Assembly: GCF_024346715.1 (NCBI RefSeq)
Contig: NZ_AP024852.1
Coordinates: 1,736,001 to 1,800,000 of the forward strand
DNA: 64,000 nucleotides
DNA from: Photobacterium swingsii
GTDB lineage: Bacteria; Pseudomonadota; Gammaproteobacteria; Enterobacterales; Vibrionaceae
Direction of reading: 5' to 3'
Below, one piece after another: positions 23,220-33,308 of this stretch (the stretch's first letter is position 1; each line of letters starts with the position of its first letter). Made by a program: the position numbers and the translations under genes. The notes under the pieces are model-generated. The model was not told the DNA's origin. It searched no databases and was given only the letters and a program-made list of their open reading frames with translations.

Positions 23220-26087
23220 TTATTGAACAATCATCGTCTGTGTTGAAGAGGATGACTTACCTTTATCATCTGTCACTGTTAGTTGGAACGTCAACTTAGC
23301 GTTCACATTAGGTGTTAGCGCATAAGCATAACGGCTGGTTGGGTAGGCTATTTTTACTTTTGGTCCTGAAACTTGGCTCCATTGGTATTGACTGATCGAA
23401 CCATCTGGATCAGTTGATTGGGTTCCATCAAGCGCAGCCCATTGCGAGAAAGAAGCGATTTGCTTTTCAGGAATAATCGCAATAGGTGCTTTATTATTAT
23501 CCGGATTTTCAGACTTTACGACGATAGTTTGAATGGCCGAATCGGTATTGCCATTCTCATCCGTAATGGTGAGCTTAAACTTCAACGTAGTGCTGTAATC
23601 TGGTGTAATTGCGTAGGCATAGTTTTTATCTGCGTAATCAATTCGGACGTTGGGCCCTTCGATCTGTGTCCATTGAAAATGTACTTTGGTGCCTTCAGCG
23701 AAAACAGATTGAGTACCATCCAATACTACCCATTGGCGGGCTGGTGACGCTTGGCTCGCAGGCACTTTCGCTGTAATGCTGGTATTACCTCCAACAGATA
23801 TCTCACCTTCATATGCTGGTGCATTATGCTCTGTCACTGTGATCGTCATTGACTCAGTCGGGGTGATATCAAAGTGTGCGACACCGTTATCATCTGTTGT
23901 AACTACATGCGACTGACCTGACTTGGCAACAAGCGCAACACGCGCATCTTTCAATCGAGCACCATTATTGCTTTGAACAACCACATCAAAGGCAGATTGA
24001 GTGCCACTCGCGATGTTTTCTGGGTAGGTCACCGTTAACGCTTGCGGGCGTTGAGTACGCAACTCTAATTCAGGATCGCCAAACCAACTAAAGAAGCGGG
24101 CAGTGGAAAGTGCTGTGCCTTGGGTGCCATAATGGCTAAATAGACGGTGTTTAGCACGGTTTACTGCCATTGCTGGACGCCAAGAAACAGGGTAGATATT
24201 ACTTGACCAGTTACCGTCGTAATCATCCCAGAAGCTATCCATGATTGCGGCATGCATCAGATCGTTATAACCGGAGTAACTCACTCGTACAGCACCCGTA
24301 AAGCCGACTGCACCACCATTTGGATTACGCATCCAAGATTCTGCAAATGAATCTTTTCCGTCAAACCAACCCGTTGCACAGTTTAAACTGAAAACAACTG
24401 GTGACATGTTACCGTTCGCGAGTGCGTTGACTTCGGTTGCCGTATAGCGGGGATCAGCCCAACCAGAACCGTCACCGTAACCATGATCTCGGTGCATAAC
24501 TAAGCTAACACCTTGGTTAATGGCGTCTGAGATTTGTACATGGTTGCCATTGCCTTGGTTTTTCCAAGCTTGTGGCACTGGGCTTGGTGGTGTGACTCGT
24601 GCGCTGCCGTAATCCCAACCACCATATTTTAGTTCTTTGGATAAATCGGCATCCCACTGTAGTGCTGTGTGGATTAGAAACCCTTTATTGAATAAATCAC
24701 CTGGGCCATCAAAGAAGTCATAGTCAGGGCCTAAGAAGTCAGCGACACGATGGAGATCTTCCATAAACATGCGGTCAGCTTTTCTATTACCATCGTTATC
24801 TTGGTATTGACCAGCAAGTAAAACATTGTTGTAACGTTCGGAATCAACCGGTGTTTTTTCGTAATTAAGCGTACGAGTAACCATGCTGGTGATTTGTGCT
24901 TCGGTATCACCCGGCAGGCGACCTAGCACTAAGTCTGGGTATTTATCCGTGCCGTCGACTAAGGTGTATTCGAAATCGGTGTGCCATTTGTGATTCTTGC
25001 CGTGATAGCCGTGACCTGTGATCTCCCATGCAGGAATGTCTTCATGATCGCCAACTAGGAGCACGTAAGAGGTCATTGTCCCATTACTGTAAGCATCTGA
25101 AATATACTTCTTGATGTCTTCTTGTGTGTTACCGGTTTCAGTCACAGTAGCAACGTGGACCTTATAGCCTTTTTGGCGCTTCCAAGCCGCTAATGGTGCA
25201 ATGGCATCTTTGAATCGATCTGCTGTGATGATCAAGTAATCTGCATTTTGTGCGGGTGTCAGTGCTGCATTGTTTTGAGCACTAGGTTGAGCTTGTAAAG
25301 CGGGAGACGCTGATTGCTCAGCTTTTGAACGAATATCAATAACAGAATCTGTTGGTGCATCAAAGCCTAATTGATCCGTGCGTTTTGAATGCCCCCCTTT
25401 GTTTTTAGGCAAGCTGTAATTAACGTGAAAACGTACTTTTTTAGCGAAACGAACGGTCTTTTCAATTGGACTAAAATCCATCGGACGGTATGAAATAACC
25501 GCGTAACTTTTACCGCGAACACGGACGGTTTCAACAACAGTGACAGGAGGGATTTGGGCCTCTGTCATTAAACTATAAGCCGCTTCATCTTTCACAAATG
25601 GCATGTTTTGGTCTGGGCGAGAGCCATCCATTTCAACCACATCAGGGAAGGGAAGTTGGACAGGATCGACTAAGGTGTCTTTGAACGTATCAGACCATTC
25701 CACCTCATCAATAACGATATTCAGTTGAGCACCATCAGGAATACGGATTAACTGTTGGTAGCCCGTTAAATTTGGCTTTCCTGGTTCAACTGGGCCACCG
25801 CCATCAGGCAATATAATACGGTCATAAATATTACCATCGGCCATTTTTACTTTGGCCATAGTGAGAGAGGTTAATTTTGCTTCAAATATAGCTTTACTGG
25901 CATCTAGATTTAATAATGAGAAATAAGGGCTCGACTTTTCTTCGTCAGCAGCAGATGCAACATCAGTGGCTAAATCAAAATTGATAACACGCTCATTAAA
26001 AATAGAGGCGTCAACATGTTCGACAGCAAATGTGGATTGTGAGAAGAGTGCAAGAGTTAAAAGTAACCTCGTTTTATTGAGTTTCAT
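23220..26087 (-). CDS. gingipain-type C25 family cysteine protease with two PKD-like domains, 955 aa
   Basis: Signal peptide (ends QSTFA, residue 21), a long propeptide to about 285, then a C25 domain: ADYLIITADRFKDAI and SYVLLVGDHEDIPAWE (caspase-like strands), RDHGYGDG with catalytic His near 534 and FSLNCATGWF with catalytic Cys near 570. A beta-sandwich follows the catalytic region. Two C-terminal PKD-like repeats of about 85 residues follow (both with FQWTQ/YQWSQ, NYAYAITP/RYAYALTP and TITDENGN/TVTDDKGK). Such proteins are secreted proteases or adhesion-linked enzymes. No T9SS C-terminal domain is seen, so export would be by type II secretion after Sec. GGAGA upstream of the ATG. The neighbouring cytolysin needs proteolytic activation; a link is possible but not shown. 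Confidence 0.92.
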   Translation of the reverse strand: MKLNKTRLLLTLALFSQSTFAVEHVDASIFNERVINFDLATDVASAADEEKSSPYFSLLNLDASKAIFEAKLTSLTMAKVKMADGNIYDRIILPDGGGPVEPGKPNLTGYQQLIRIPDGAQLNIVIDEVEWSDTFKDTLVDPVQLPFPDVVEMDGSRPDQNMPFVKDEAAYSLMTEAQIPPVTVVETVRVRGKSYAVISYRPMDFSPIEKTVRFAKKVRFHVNYSLPKNKGGHSKRTDQLGFDAPTDSVIDIRSKAEQSASPALQAQPSAQNNAALTPAQNADYLIITADRFKDAIAPLAAWKRQKGYKVHVATVTETGNTQEDIKKYISDAYSNGTMTSYVLLVGDHEDIPAWEITGHGYHGKNHKWHTDFEYTLVDGTDKYPDLVLGRLPGDTEAQITSMVTRTLNYEKTPVDSERYNNVLLAGQYQDNDGNRKADRMFMEDLHRVADFLGPDYDFFDGPGDLFNKGFLIHTALQWDADLSKELKYGGWDYGSARVTPPSPVPQAWKNQGNGNHVQISDAINQGVSLVMHRDHGYGDGSGWADPRYTATEVNALANGNMSPVVFSLNCATGWFDGKDSFAESWMRNPNGGAVGFTGAVRVSYSGYNDLMHAAIMDSFWDDYDGNWSSNIYPVSWRPAMAVNRAKHRLFSHYGTQGTALSTARFFSWFGDPELELRTQRPQALTVTYPENIASGTQSAFDVVVQSNNGARLKDARVALVAKSGQSHVVTTDDNGVAHFDITPTESMTITVTEHNAPAYEGEISVGGNTSITAKVPASQASPARQWVVLDGTQSVFAEGTKVHFQWTQIEGPNVRIDYADKNYAYAITPDYSTTLKFKLTITDENGNTDSAIQTIVVKSENPDNNKAPIAIIPEKQIASFSQWAALDGTQSTDPDGSISQYQWSQVSGPKVKIAYPTSRYAYALTPNVNAKLTFQLTVTDDKGKSSSSTQTMIVQ

Positions 26088-26876
26088 TATTGTCTCCGGT
26101 ATGTGTTGTGTTGTTTGGAATTAGAAATAATATTTATAAGTTAACAGTGCTAATAACTAAGCCTGTTATTTTGGTATTGAGTATTCTCTTATTATTGGTT
26201 TTTTTTAGTTGTGGCTAAATCCCCCCCGTTACTCACAGGGTGTTGTTTTAACCTTTTGTTTTACTGTGCTTTTATCGGGTTTTGTCTTTTTCTTGTATTG
26301 TTTTTAAAAGTGTTTTTTGTGTGTTAATGCTGAGTTGATAAGGAATGTATATCATAAATAAAAAAGTGCATCGCAAAAAAGTGCATGTAGACTTCGGTTT
26401 TGTAATACAAATGTGATGTTGCTCTAATAAAATATTCGTTTTTTAATTCCCGTTTGTCCTAAAGCTGACTCTTATTGGGTGCGGGGATATTTATAAAATT
26501 ATATTAAATGGTTTTTTTCTTAAAGTATGAACGTTGTTTTGATTGTTAAGGTAATAGGGATTAGGTCGCTTTATTGTTTCTAATGTACAAAGTGAAATTT
26601 TCAATACGAATGTAGGTTGAAATAAATTCCCCCTTCAAATAGCGATTTGGCGTCAAGTATCAAAGTACCTCAGTATTATAACTGTTTACGGATTTCACCT
26701 TGACTGCGTGATCATTCTTTCATGTTTCATTTTCACCTGTTGGATAGGGTAATGCTTTGGTTCTTATCTTTAACGTATAGATGAAGAGATCAGAGCTATT
26801 GTTGTTTTTCTCTTTCTTTTCTTCGCTCAGTTCCATAAGATCATACCTTCTATACTCATCAAATAGTTACGGATTT
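26088..26876. other. long intergenic region between the divergent protease and DMT genes
   Basis: About 790 bp, AT-rich, with a C7 run near 26222 and T-rich tracts. It must carry both promoters. An in-frame extension of the DMT gene begins at 26781 but I consider the first 32 codons untranslated. No other gene seen. Confidence 0.4.
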
Positions 26877-27785
26877 ATGCCTGCTCAGTTTATGAATTTT
26901 ATTCCCGTTGGTGTCAGATATATGCTGGTATCTGCATTGGCTTTTGCACTTATGTCTAGCTGCGTAAAGTTGGTTAGCACGTATGGCATACCTGTTTTTG
27001 AAATTGTGGCAGCGAGGGCGATTGTCTCTCTGCTCATCAGTTACGTGGATGTGAAGCGAAAGGGCATATCAATCTGGGGGAACAACAAGCAACTATTGGT
27101 TGCACGTGGTGTAGCGGGTTCACTTGCGCTGGTTTGCGTATATTACGCTGTGGCGACATTGCCTTTAGCTGAAGCGACAATTCTTCAATATATGCATCCT
27201 GTATTTACGGCCATTTTAGCACTGGTGTTTCTGCGTGAAAGAGTGCAAGCCTCGACAGCTATTTGTATTGCATGTTGTATTGTAGGATTAGGGTTAATTG
27301 TTAGCCCTAGCTTGTCTGTTGAAAGTGCTGCTGCATTACCTATGTTTAGCGTGGTTGTTGCATTGTTGGGCGCGCTGGGTAGCGCAGTAGCCTATGTAAT
27401 TGTAAAGCGATTGAGTAAAACAGAAGATAGTTCAGTGATCATTTTCTATTTCCCGCTGATTGCTTTGCCATTTTCTCTCTTTTTGTTAGGAGATGATTTT
27501 GTGATGCCGAATACAGAAGCGTTATTCTTGTTGTTATTTGTGGGTATTTTTACTCAGATAGGACAAATCGGGCTGACTAAATCCATGCAAACTGTGGCGG
27601 CTGGTAAAGCAACGGCATACTCTTATGTGCAGGTGGTCTTTTCGATCATGCTGGGTGTCTTCTTGTTTAATGAGATACCATCGGGGTGGACATTGGCTGG
27701 TGGGGCATTAATTATTATTGGTGCTTTAATCAATGTTTTTGGCAGCATAAAGGGAAGTGCATACAAGCCAAAGCAAGCTAGCTAA
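26877..27785 (+). CDS. DMT superfamily transporter, EamA family, 302 aa
   Basis: Ten predicted membrane helices arranged as two EamA repeats. Repeat 1 spans about 15-145, with VKLVSTYGIPVFEIVAARA and LPLAEATILQYMHPVFTAIL; repeat 2 spans about 155-290, with TKSMQTVAAGKATAYSYVQVVFSI and FNEIPSGWTLAGGALIIIG. This pattern matches YdcZ/RhaT-like exporters of small metabolites; the substrate is unknown. I start at the ATG at 26877, with ACGGA upstream and usual family length, rather than the 26781 ATG that adds a Ser/Leu-rich extension. Confidence 0.88.
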   Translation: MPAQFMNFIPVGVRYMLVSALAFALMSSCVKLVSTYGIPVFEIVAARAIVSLLISYVDVKRKGISIWGNNKQLLVARGVAGSLALVCVYYAVATLPLAEATILQYMHPVFTAILALVFLRERVQASTAICIACCIVGLGLIVSPSLSVESAAALPMFSVVVALLGALGSAVAYVIVKRLSKTEDSSVIIFYFPLIALPFSLFLLGDDFVMPNTEALFLLLFVGIFTQIGQIGLTKSMQTVAAGKATAYSYVQVVFSIMLGVFLFNEIPSGWTLAGGALIIIGALINVFGSIKGSAYKPKQAS

Positions 27786-27830
27786 GACTGTTTTGCTGCA
27801 CGCATTTCTATGGAAGCGTGAAGTGCTGAT

Positions 27831-27853
27831 AAAGAGGCCGAACAGGCCTCTTT
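27831..27853 (+). terminator. rho-independent terminator after the DMT gene
   Basis: AAAGAGGCC / GGCCTCTTT with a five-base loop, followed by TGTATAT. Confidence 0.8.
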
Positions 27854-27885
27854 GTATATAGAATGAAGAATCAGACTTTGATAAG

Positions 27886-28089
27886 TTAGAAGTTAAGTAA
27901 TGCTTCTAATAATGTCTCTTTTGATCCAAACCATAGCATTAATGATTCTTCATTATTCTGCACTTTAATATATGCAGATATTATATTACGACCCACGTAC
28001 TCATCGAGAAACGATAAGGTGTTAGCCACAGTATAAAATGATGTGCCGTCTTCACAGCTAATCATAATATTGCACTCTAAAAATTCCAT
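27886..28089 (-). CDS. small hypothetical protein, 67 aa
   Basis: Acidic small protein (ECNIMISCEDGTSFYTVANTL...) with a GTAGGT ribosome binding site about five bases before the ATG. It lies in its own space between the DMT terminator and a long promoter region. No domain recognised. The start signal and lack of overlap with other genes make it plausible. Confidence 0.5.
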   Translation of the reverse strand: MEFLECNIMISCEDGTSFYTVANTLSFLDEYVGRNIISAYIKVQNNEESLMLWFGSKETLLEALLNF

Positions 28090-28631
28090 ATATACCTACA
28101 AAACTTATTGTGTATTATCTTTTTTTGGGGGAAAGTGAAAACACAAATATGTAAGTATTTGCTTGTATTACCATAAGTTAATTCATCTTCCATTGATGTT
28201 TGAACTGCTATTAAATATGCAACTTGTTTTTAATTTTGTTATCTCTAACACATCCTCCTTACTTGTCTTTAAAATATGAAATGGCATTCATTTTAATCCA
28301 GTGTAAATTCGAAATTGTTTTACTTAAATTAATCTAAACCTCTCCTAGAGAGTAATTTATTATAATGTGTAAACTTGATGAATGTTTTATCATCTGAATA
28401 TATATTAAGGGTTATAATGTGTCTGTCTCATAAAGAACACTTCTTGTGTGTTGATGGCCACAAATAATAAATTCTTTTGATTCTATAACCATTTGATATC
28501 CAAACTGTAAGAGCACTGAATTCCATTAGCTATAAGCGGTATGGTGACATTAATATGCTATTGACAGTGTGTTCCTATTAGTGGTGAGAATGATGAAGTA
28601 GTAATGGTGAAACAATAAAAGGAGGTAATCG
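28090..28631. other. AT-rich intergenic region before the Crp/Fnr-type regulator
   Basis: About 540 bp without a gene. It holds the promoter regions of the genes at 27886 (minus) and 28632 (plus). AGGAGGT at 28620-28626 belongs to the regulator. Confidence 0.4.
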
Positions 28632-29360
28632 TTGATTGTGCATGGAGATAGCATCAAATGGCCTTGTGATTTACCAGCGTTATTTAAAGAAAAATTACTA
28701 GAAACAGCGATTTATAAACAAGGTGCCACGAGTCTCCAGTTTACAGATAGGTATGCTTATATCCCAGGCTTGTTTTATATACTTCAAGGTAGCGTTGGGA
28801 TGTGTTTCTCAACACTTGATATGAAAAGTGTTGTTGGGGGAGTGGTAGGGCAAGGTGATTGGCTTGGTGCTTACTCTATTGAAAGAGAGCAGAAGTACTT
28901 CGGTATTACAGAAGAAATAGAAACGCTAAGCATGCTTTTGTTTCCAAGAGATAAAATATTGCAACTCGCGCAAGAAGATCCGTTGGTTTACAAATTTTTA
29001 TTCTTTGCGGGACAACAAACTCAATCGATATGGATGCAGGCGTTGCTATCGTCTATCCATACTCGAGAACAAAAACTGGTTTATACATTGTTGGAGCTGC
29101 GTGCGAGGTATTCGTCTGTCACTGGTGCAGTTGATTGTCTTAATGTTACGCAGTATCAACTGAGTACAATTACAGGAATATCACGACCACGCCTAAACGA
29201 AACCCTCAAACAAATTGAAGCCAAAGGCTTTATAAGCCTTCAACGCAATAAAATCTTTATTGTTAATTGCAGAGGGCTTTGCCAAATTATCGCATCGATG
29301 AATTTGATGATGAGAGACCCTCGGCAAAAGACACGGCTTAGCTTAGGTGCTTTAATTTAG
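28632..29360 (+). CDS. Crp/Fnr family transcriptional regulator, 242 aa
   Basis: N-terminal cyclic-nucleotide-binding-like barrel (about 30-125; YIPGLFYILQGSVGMCFSTL, VVGQGDWLGAYSI), a dimer helix, and a C-terminal winged HTH (about 165-220; LNVTQYQLSTITGISRPRLNETLKQIEAKGFISLQRNKI). The Fnr iron-sulfur cysteines are absent, and so are the canonical cAMP-binding Arg-Ser residues, so the ligand is unknown. TTG start supported by a strong AGGAGGT six bases upstream. It may control the convergent YfcC gene or distant targets; the sequence does not tell. Confidence 0.85.
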   Translation: MIVHGDSIKWPCDLPALFKEKLLETAIYKQGATSLQFTDRYAYIPGLFYILQGSVGMCFSTLDMKSVVGGVVGQGDWLGAYSIEREQKYFGITEEIETLSMLLFPRDKILQLAQEDPLVYKFLFFAGQQTQSIWMQALLSSIHTREQKLVYTLLELRARYSSVTGAVDCLNVTQYQLSTITGISRPRLNETLKQIEAKGFISLQRNKIFIVNCRGLCQIIASMNLMMRDPRQKTRLSLGALI

Positions 29361-29388
29361 TTTAATACTGAAAGCACTTTTATGTACG

Positions 29389-29411
29389 AAAGGCTCCATT
29401 ACAGAGCCTTT
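29389..29411. terminator. terminator between the Crp/Fnr regulator and yfcC-like gene
   Basis: AAAGGCTC / GAGCCTTT with a seven-base loop followed by TT; can serve both convergent genes. Confidence 0.8.
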
Positions 29412-29444
29412 TTAATCATGAATCTCATTTATTTTGAGCTGGTG

Positions 29445-30971
29445 CTATAGCATCATCACCTGCGCAACCAATAACAGTGAACCAAAACCAAGTAAGAAAA
29501 TCACTATGGGTAATACGAACTTAATCCACTTGTTAAAGGGAATATCAAGCATCTGTAAAGTCACTAACACCAAGCCTGTAGGGGCAAGAAATAGCATTGC
29601 GTATTGTCCCCAGTTGTAAGCTGATACCACAATGTCACGTGGGATCATTACCGTATCAGCCAGTGGAGCCATAATTGGCATAGCCAAGACAGCTAAGCCT
29701 GACGAAGACGGTACAACCAGACCCAGTAGGAAGAAAATAAACATCTGCGATACTGCAAACACGCTGCCATGCATGCCTGTGACTAACTCAGACGCCCATG
29801 CCAAGATAGTGTCAGACACCATGCCTTGTTCAAGGATGATATTAACCCCGCGGGCCATGCCAATTATCAGCGACACCGCCACCAATTCAGAGGCACCTTG
29901 CGTAAATGCTTCGACCGCTTCTTTTTCTTTCAGGCCAGAAATGAAGATAATAATAATGGCAATCGTTAAGAACGAGGCTGCCATTTGACCAAACCACCAA
30001 CCTTGCGTCGATACGCCCCAAATCATCATCGGAAATGCAATGGCAAATAAGCCTAAAATAACTTTACGACGTAGTGTGAATGGTACTTTCTCATTCAGAT
30101 CTTTGCCTTTCAAGAAACGTTCGCTAAAAGCTTGACGGTCTTCATAGGTGTAAGAGAATGAAGGATCCGCTTTGATCTTCTTGCAGTACCAGTATAAGTA
30201 GCCGATCACTGTGATAATACCGACAACCAAGCCAAAGGTACGCACGCCAATTCCTTCGGTAAAGGAGATGCCAGCGGCATTAGAAGCAATGACCACACTG
30301 AATGGGTTAATGGTCGAGAAAGCCGTACCAATGGAAGCAGCCAAGAAAATCGCACCGACACAGACGATAGAGTCAAAACCTAGCGTTAAGAAAATGGGTA
30401 CAAGGATAGGGTAGAAAGCGACGGCTTCTTCTTCGAGTCCGCACGAGGTGCCACCCAGCGCCATCACGATACAAACAATGGCCACAAACAGGAATTCTCG
30501 CCCCTTTGTTTTCTCCGACAGCCTAACTAATCCTGCATTAAAAGCCCCCGTTTTGTTTATTACGCCAATCATGCCGCCTAAGATCAAGATGAAGACAATA
30601 ATGTCAGCACCTTCAACCGTACCTTCCACCATCGCAATGGCAATATCGCTAAAACCTTTAGGGGATTGCACCAGTTGCTCATAGGTATCAGGAATCGCAA
30701 TCGGTTTGCGAATGGTACCGTTAATAAATTGGTCGATGCCAATATTGATATTGAGTTTTTCTAGCTCAGCTTGCGTTGCTGGCACTGTGGTCACTTCGCC
30801 CATGGGGCTAGAGACATGAAGTGCGTTTTGACTGGTGTCGTATGAGAGTTTGGAATAAGAGCCCGCAGGAACAAGCCAAGTTAAACCGATCGCAAATAGA
30901 GTAATAATAAATAAAATGGTGAAGGCGGTTGGGAACTGAAATGTTTTGCCTTTTTCTTTGGTAAGCAGCAT
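29445..30971 (-). CDS. yfcC: YfcC family permease (DcuC/ion transporter superfamily), 508 aa
   Basis: About 12 hydrophobic segments. Family hallmarks: TWLVPAGSYSKL in the first periplasmic loop, ADIIVFILILGGMIGVINKTGAF, MALGGTSCGLEEEAVAFYPILVPIF and GLVVPSSSGLAVLAMPIMAPLAD. YfcC/ArcD-like members of this superfamily (PF03606) take up or exchange amino acids or carboxylates; the substrate is not certain. AGAGGA precedes the ATG. It converges with the Crp/Fnr regulator. Confidence 0.9.
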   Translation of the reverse strand: MLLTKEKGKTFQFPTAFTILFIITLFAIGLTWLVPAGSYSKLSYDTSQNALHVSSPMGEVTTVPATQAELEKLNINIGIDQFINGTIRKPIAIPDTYEQLVQSPKGFSDIAIAMVEGTVEGADIIVFILILGGMIGVINKTGAFNAGLVRLSEKTKGREFLFVAIVCIVMALGGTSCGLEEEAVAFYPILVPIFLTLGFDSIVCVGAIFLAASIGTAFSTINPFSVVIASNAAGISFTEGIGVRTFGLVVGIITVIGYLYWYCKKIKADPSFSYTYEDRQAFSERFLKGKDLNEKVPFTLRRKVILGLFAIAFPMMIWGVSTQGWWFGQMAASFLTIAIIIIFISGLKEKEAVEAFTQGASELVAVSLIIGMARGVNIILEQGMVSDTILAWASELVTGMHGSVFAVSQMFIFFLLGLVVPSSSGLAVLAMPIMAPLADTVMIPRDIVVSAYNWGQYAMLFLAPTGLVLVTLQMLDIPFNKWIKFVLPIVIFLLGFGSLLLVAQVMML

Positions 30972-31235
30972 AAGAATGTCCTCTAAGCCGTATTATTAGA
31001 CAGGAAAGTTAGTCAATCCATGCATATACGGTAATGTGTTACCAAATGTAATAACGTCGATTTGATCACGAAGTTAAGACTGTCTTTTTTGAATAAAACT
31101 GATCTTAGAAGTGCGTGAATAACCAAAGTTAATATCTTGTAAATTCATAGTGTTAAAACGAGATTTGTTTTCCAATTATCAAATGGTATGATGTTCTGTA
31201 TGTGGGGTTGGGAAGATAAATAAAGTAGGTTGCGA

Positions 31236-33305
31236 GTGGATTTTGAAAGTTTTGTCAACAAGCTTGAACAATTTGGTTTTCGTAACGATGGTATCAATAA
31301 GGACTTTGAATATCGTTATGAAAAAAATAATAAGATAGGCGATAACTTCTATCAATCAACAGAGCCTTTGTTGGCTTGTGTAAGTAAATTGGATGACATT
31401 GCTTTCTCTACGGATGGTGATATTTACAAGCTGAAGTTTTATTTTGACAGGGTGAAGGAAACACCTCGTACTGGAACGTTTATTTTCAGCTTAAATCTTC
31501 AAGATAGAGGTGAATATCTTTCATTTTCACAAGCAAAAGATTTAAAACTTACCTTTCCATTTCAAGCGGTACTCAGCGATGGAAATCACCCGATTGTTAC
31601 ACTTAATAATAGTGAGCGCTGCCGGGTTAACTTTTTAGAGCCTAAAAAAGCGTCAGGCTTAGCAATTATCCCTAATCAAGGCATTTCACAATACTGGCAA
31701 GCATGTTTGCTTGAACTTGGTATTTCTTTTAGTGATACAAGCCCTCAATTTTGGCAACGTTGCGATCAAACCTCTCAACCAGCAGATCAAGCTTTTTTAT
31801 TTGGTATTGCACGACAGGTTTCGCAAATCCTTCGATACTATAATGCGCAGGCATATTCTAATCAGGATAACCAACTTCTTTATCAAGCAGGCAATGCCAC
31901 TATAGGTGGTATAAAGTTTGGGGTTGCTGGTTTGAGCTTTGAATTTAATTTATCGCAAGCGAATAGTAAGCAAATAAGCTTTTACCAAGATATTAAAAGC
32001 GTTTTGAGTGTACTTAAGCTGCCTTTTACGCAAGAAGGTAATTGGTTAAAAATCATCATCGATAGTCGCACTTTCACCAAAGCGACGACATTGGTTAGTC
32101 AGTGGTATCAAACGATTACACCTGTTTCGCCGAGCCAACACGCGGGAGACGAAATGAAAGCATTCAATCAAAACGGTATAGCTATGACGCATTCACCTCT
32201 TAACCAAATTCTATTCGGGCCGCCAGGCACAGGTAAAACCTTTCATACAACAGAAGCTGCAGTCAAAGCGGCTGACCCTGCGTTTTATGGCCAACTTAAT
32301 ATTAATCCCGCAGTGGGAGCGGACACAGAACAGCGCCAAGCCTTAACAAAAAAATATAAAGCCTTGTCGGAAGCTGGACGTATTCGCTTTGTAACCTTTC
32401 ATCAGAGCTATGGCTACGAAGAGTTTGTCGAAGGCTTGAAAGCTGAAACCACAGAAGATAATCAGATTAGCTATAAAGTGAGTGACGGTATTTTTAAATC
32501 CATTGCTAATGCGGCTTCGGTGTCGGAGTTATCTCCTAGTGTCGATCGCGGTGACAGTACCCCTTTACCTGCACAAAGCCATGTTGAACAGCATAATCAT
32601 GTATTGGTTATTGATGAGATCAACCGCGGTAATATATCTAAAATCTTTGGTGAACTCATTACGCTAATTGAAGAATCGAAACGTGCAGGCAATAACGAAG
32701 AGATCGCGTTAACCTTACCGTATTCAGGTAAAACGTTTTCCGTTCCTAATAATCTTTACATCATAGGTACGATGAATACGGCTGATCGCTCGCTTGCTAT
32801 GATGGATACCGCACTGCGTCGCCGTTTCGATTTCAAAGAGATGATGCCAAAACCTGAACTGTTCAATAACAGAACAGTGAAGGGCATCGATCTCACGCGC
32901 TTATTAGAAACACTCAATAAACGTATCGAAGTTTTATATGATCGTGAGCATATGCTGGGTCATGCCTTTCTTTTTCCTGTGTTCAACGAGGCGGATGAAG
33001 ACAACGCCTTTATTAAGCTGAAAGATGCATTCAAGAACAAAATTATTCCATTACTGGAAGAATACTTCTACGAAGATTGGAATAAGATCCGGCTTGTACT
33101 TGGCGACAATCAAAAAGAACAGAGTGCTGGGCGCGATTACACCTTCATCCAAGCTCATAGCGATTCTTTCGATGCACTGTTTGGCCATAATCACGGTTTA
33201 GAAACGTATGAAGACAGTAAAGTCACTTACAAGTTGAAGGACTTTGACGATGCGGTTTGGAGTCAGCCTGAAGCCTATGTAGCGATATACTCTAAGAGTG
33301 AGTAA
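31236..33305 (+). CDS. mcrB: McrB-like AAA+ NTPase of a methylation-dependent restriction system, 689 aa
   Basis: C-terminal AAA+ GTPase of McrB: Walker A GPPGTGKT at about 328-335, Walker B VLVIDEINRG at about 456-465, and the McrB sensor NTADRSLAMMDTALRRRFDF at about 514-533. The N-terminal 300 residues, with a duplicated-looking FDFESF/KFGVAGLSFEFN stretch, would bind methylated DNA but match no reader domain I know. I choose the GTG at 31236, since TAGG is six bases upstream, while the TTG at 31230 abuts that site. It forms an operon with mcrC three bases downstream. McrBC cleaves DNA carrying modified cytosine and restricts modified phages and plasmids. Confidence 0.92.
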   Translation: MDFESFVNKLEQFGFRNDGINKDFEYRYEKNNKIGDNFYQSTEPLLACVSKLDDIAFSTDGDIYKLKFYFDRVKETPRTGTFIFSLNLQDRGEYLSFSQAKDLKLTFPFQAVLSDGNHPIVTLNNSERCRVNFLEPKKASGLAIIPNQGISQYWQACLLELGISFSDTSPQFWQRCDQTSQPADQAFLFGIARQVSQILRYYNAQAYSNQDNQLLYQAGNATIGGIKFGVAGLSFEFNLSQANSKQISFYQDIKSVLSVLKLPFTQEGNWLKIIIDSRTFTKATTLVSQWYQTITPVSPSQHAGDEMKAFNQNGIAMTHSPLNQILFGPPGTGKTFHTTEAAVKAADPAFYGQLNINPAVGADTEQRQALTKKYKALSEAGRIRFVTFHQSYGYEEFVEGLKAETTEDNQISYKVSDGIFKSIANAASVSELSPSVDRGDSTPLPAQSHVEQHNHVLVIDEINRGNISKIFGELITLIEESKRAGNNEEIALTLPYSGKTFSVPNNLYIIGTMNTADRSLAMMDTALRRRFDFKEMMPKPELFNNRTVKGIDLTRLLETLNKRIEVLYDREHMLGHAFLFPVFNEADEDNAFIKLKDAFKNKIIPLLEEYFYEDWNKIRLVLGDNQKEQSAGRDYTFIQAHSDSFDALFGHNHGLETYEDSKVTYKLKDFDDAVWSQPEAYVAIYSKSE

Positions 33306-33308
33306 GCC

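Noticed and set aside
23418-23747. 109-codon plus-strand frame inside the C25 protease gene
   Set aside because: Antisense shadow of a clearly coding region; no ribosome binding site.
29632-30684. Several plus-strand frames opposite the YfcC-like gene
   Set aside because: Shadows of a conserved membrane protein gene; composition typical of antisense frames.
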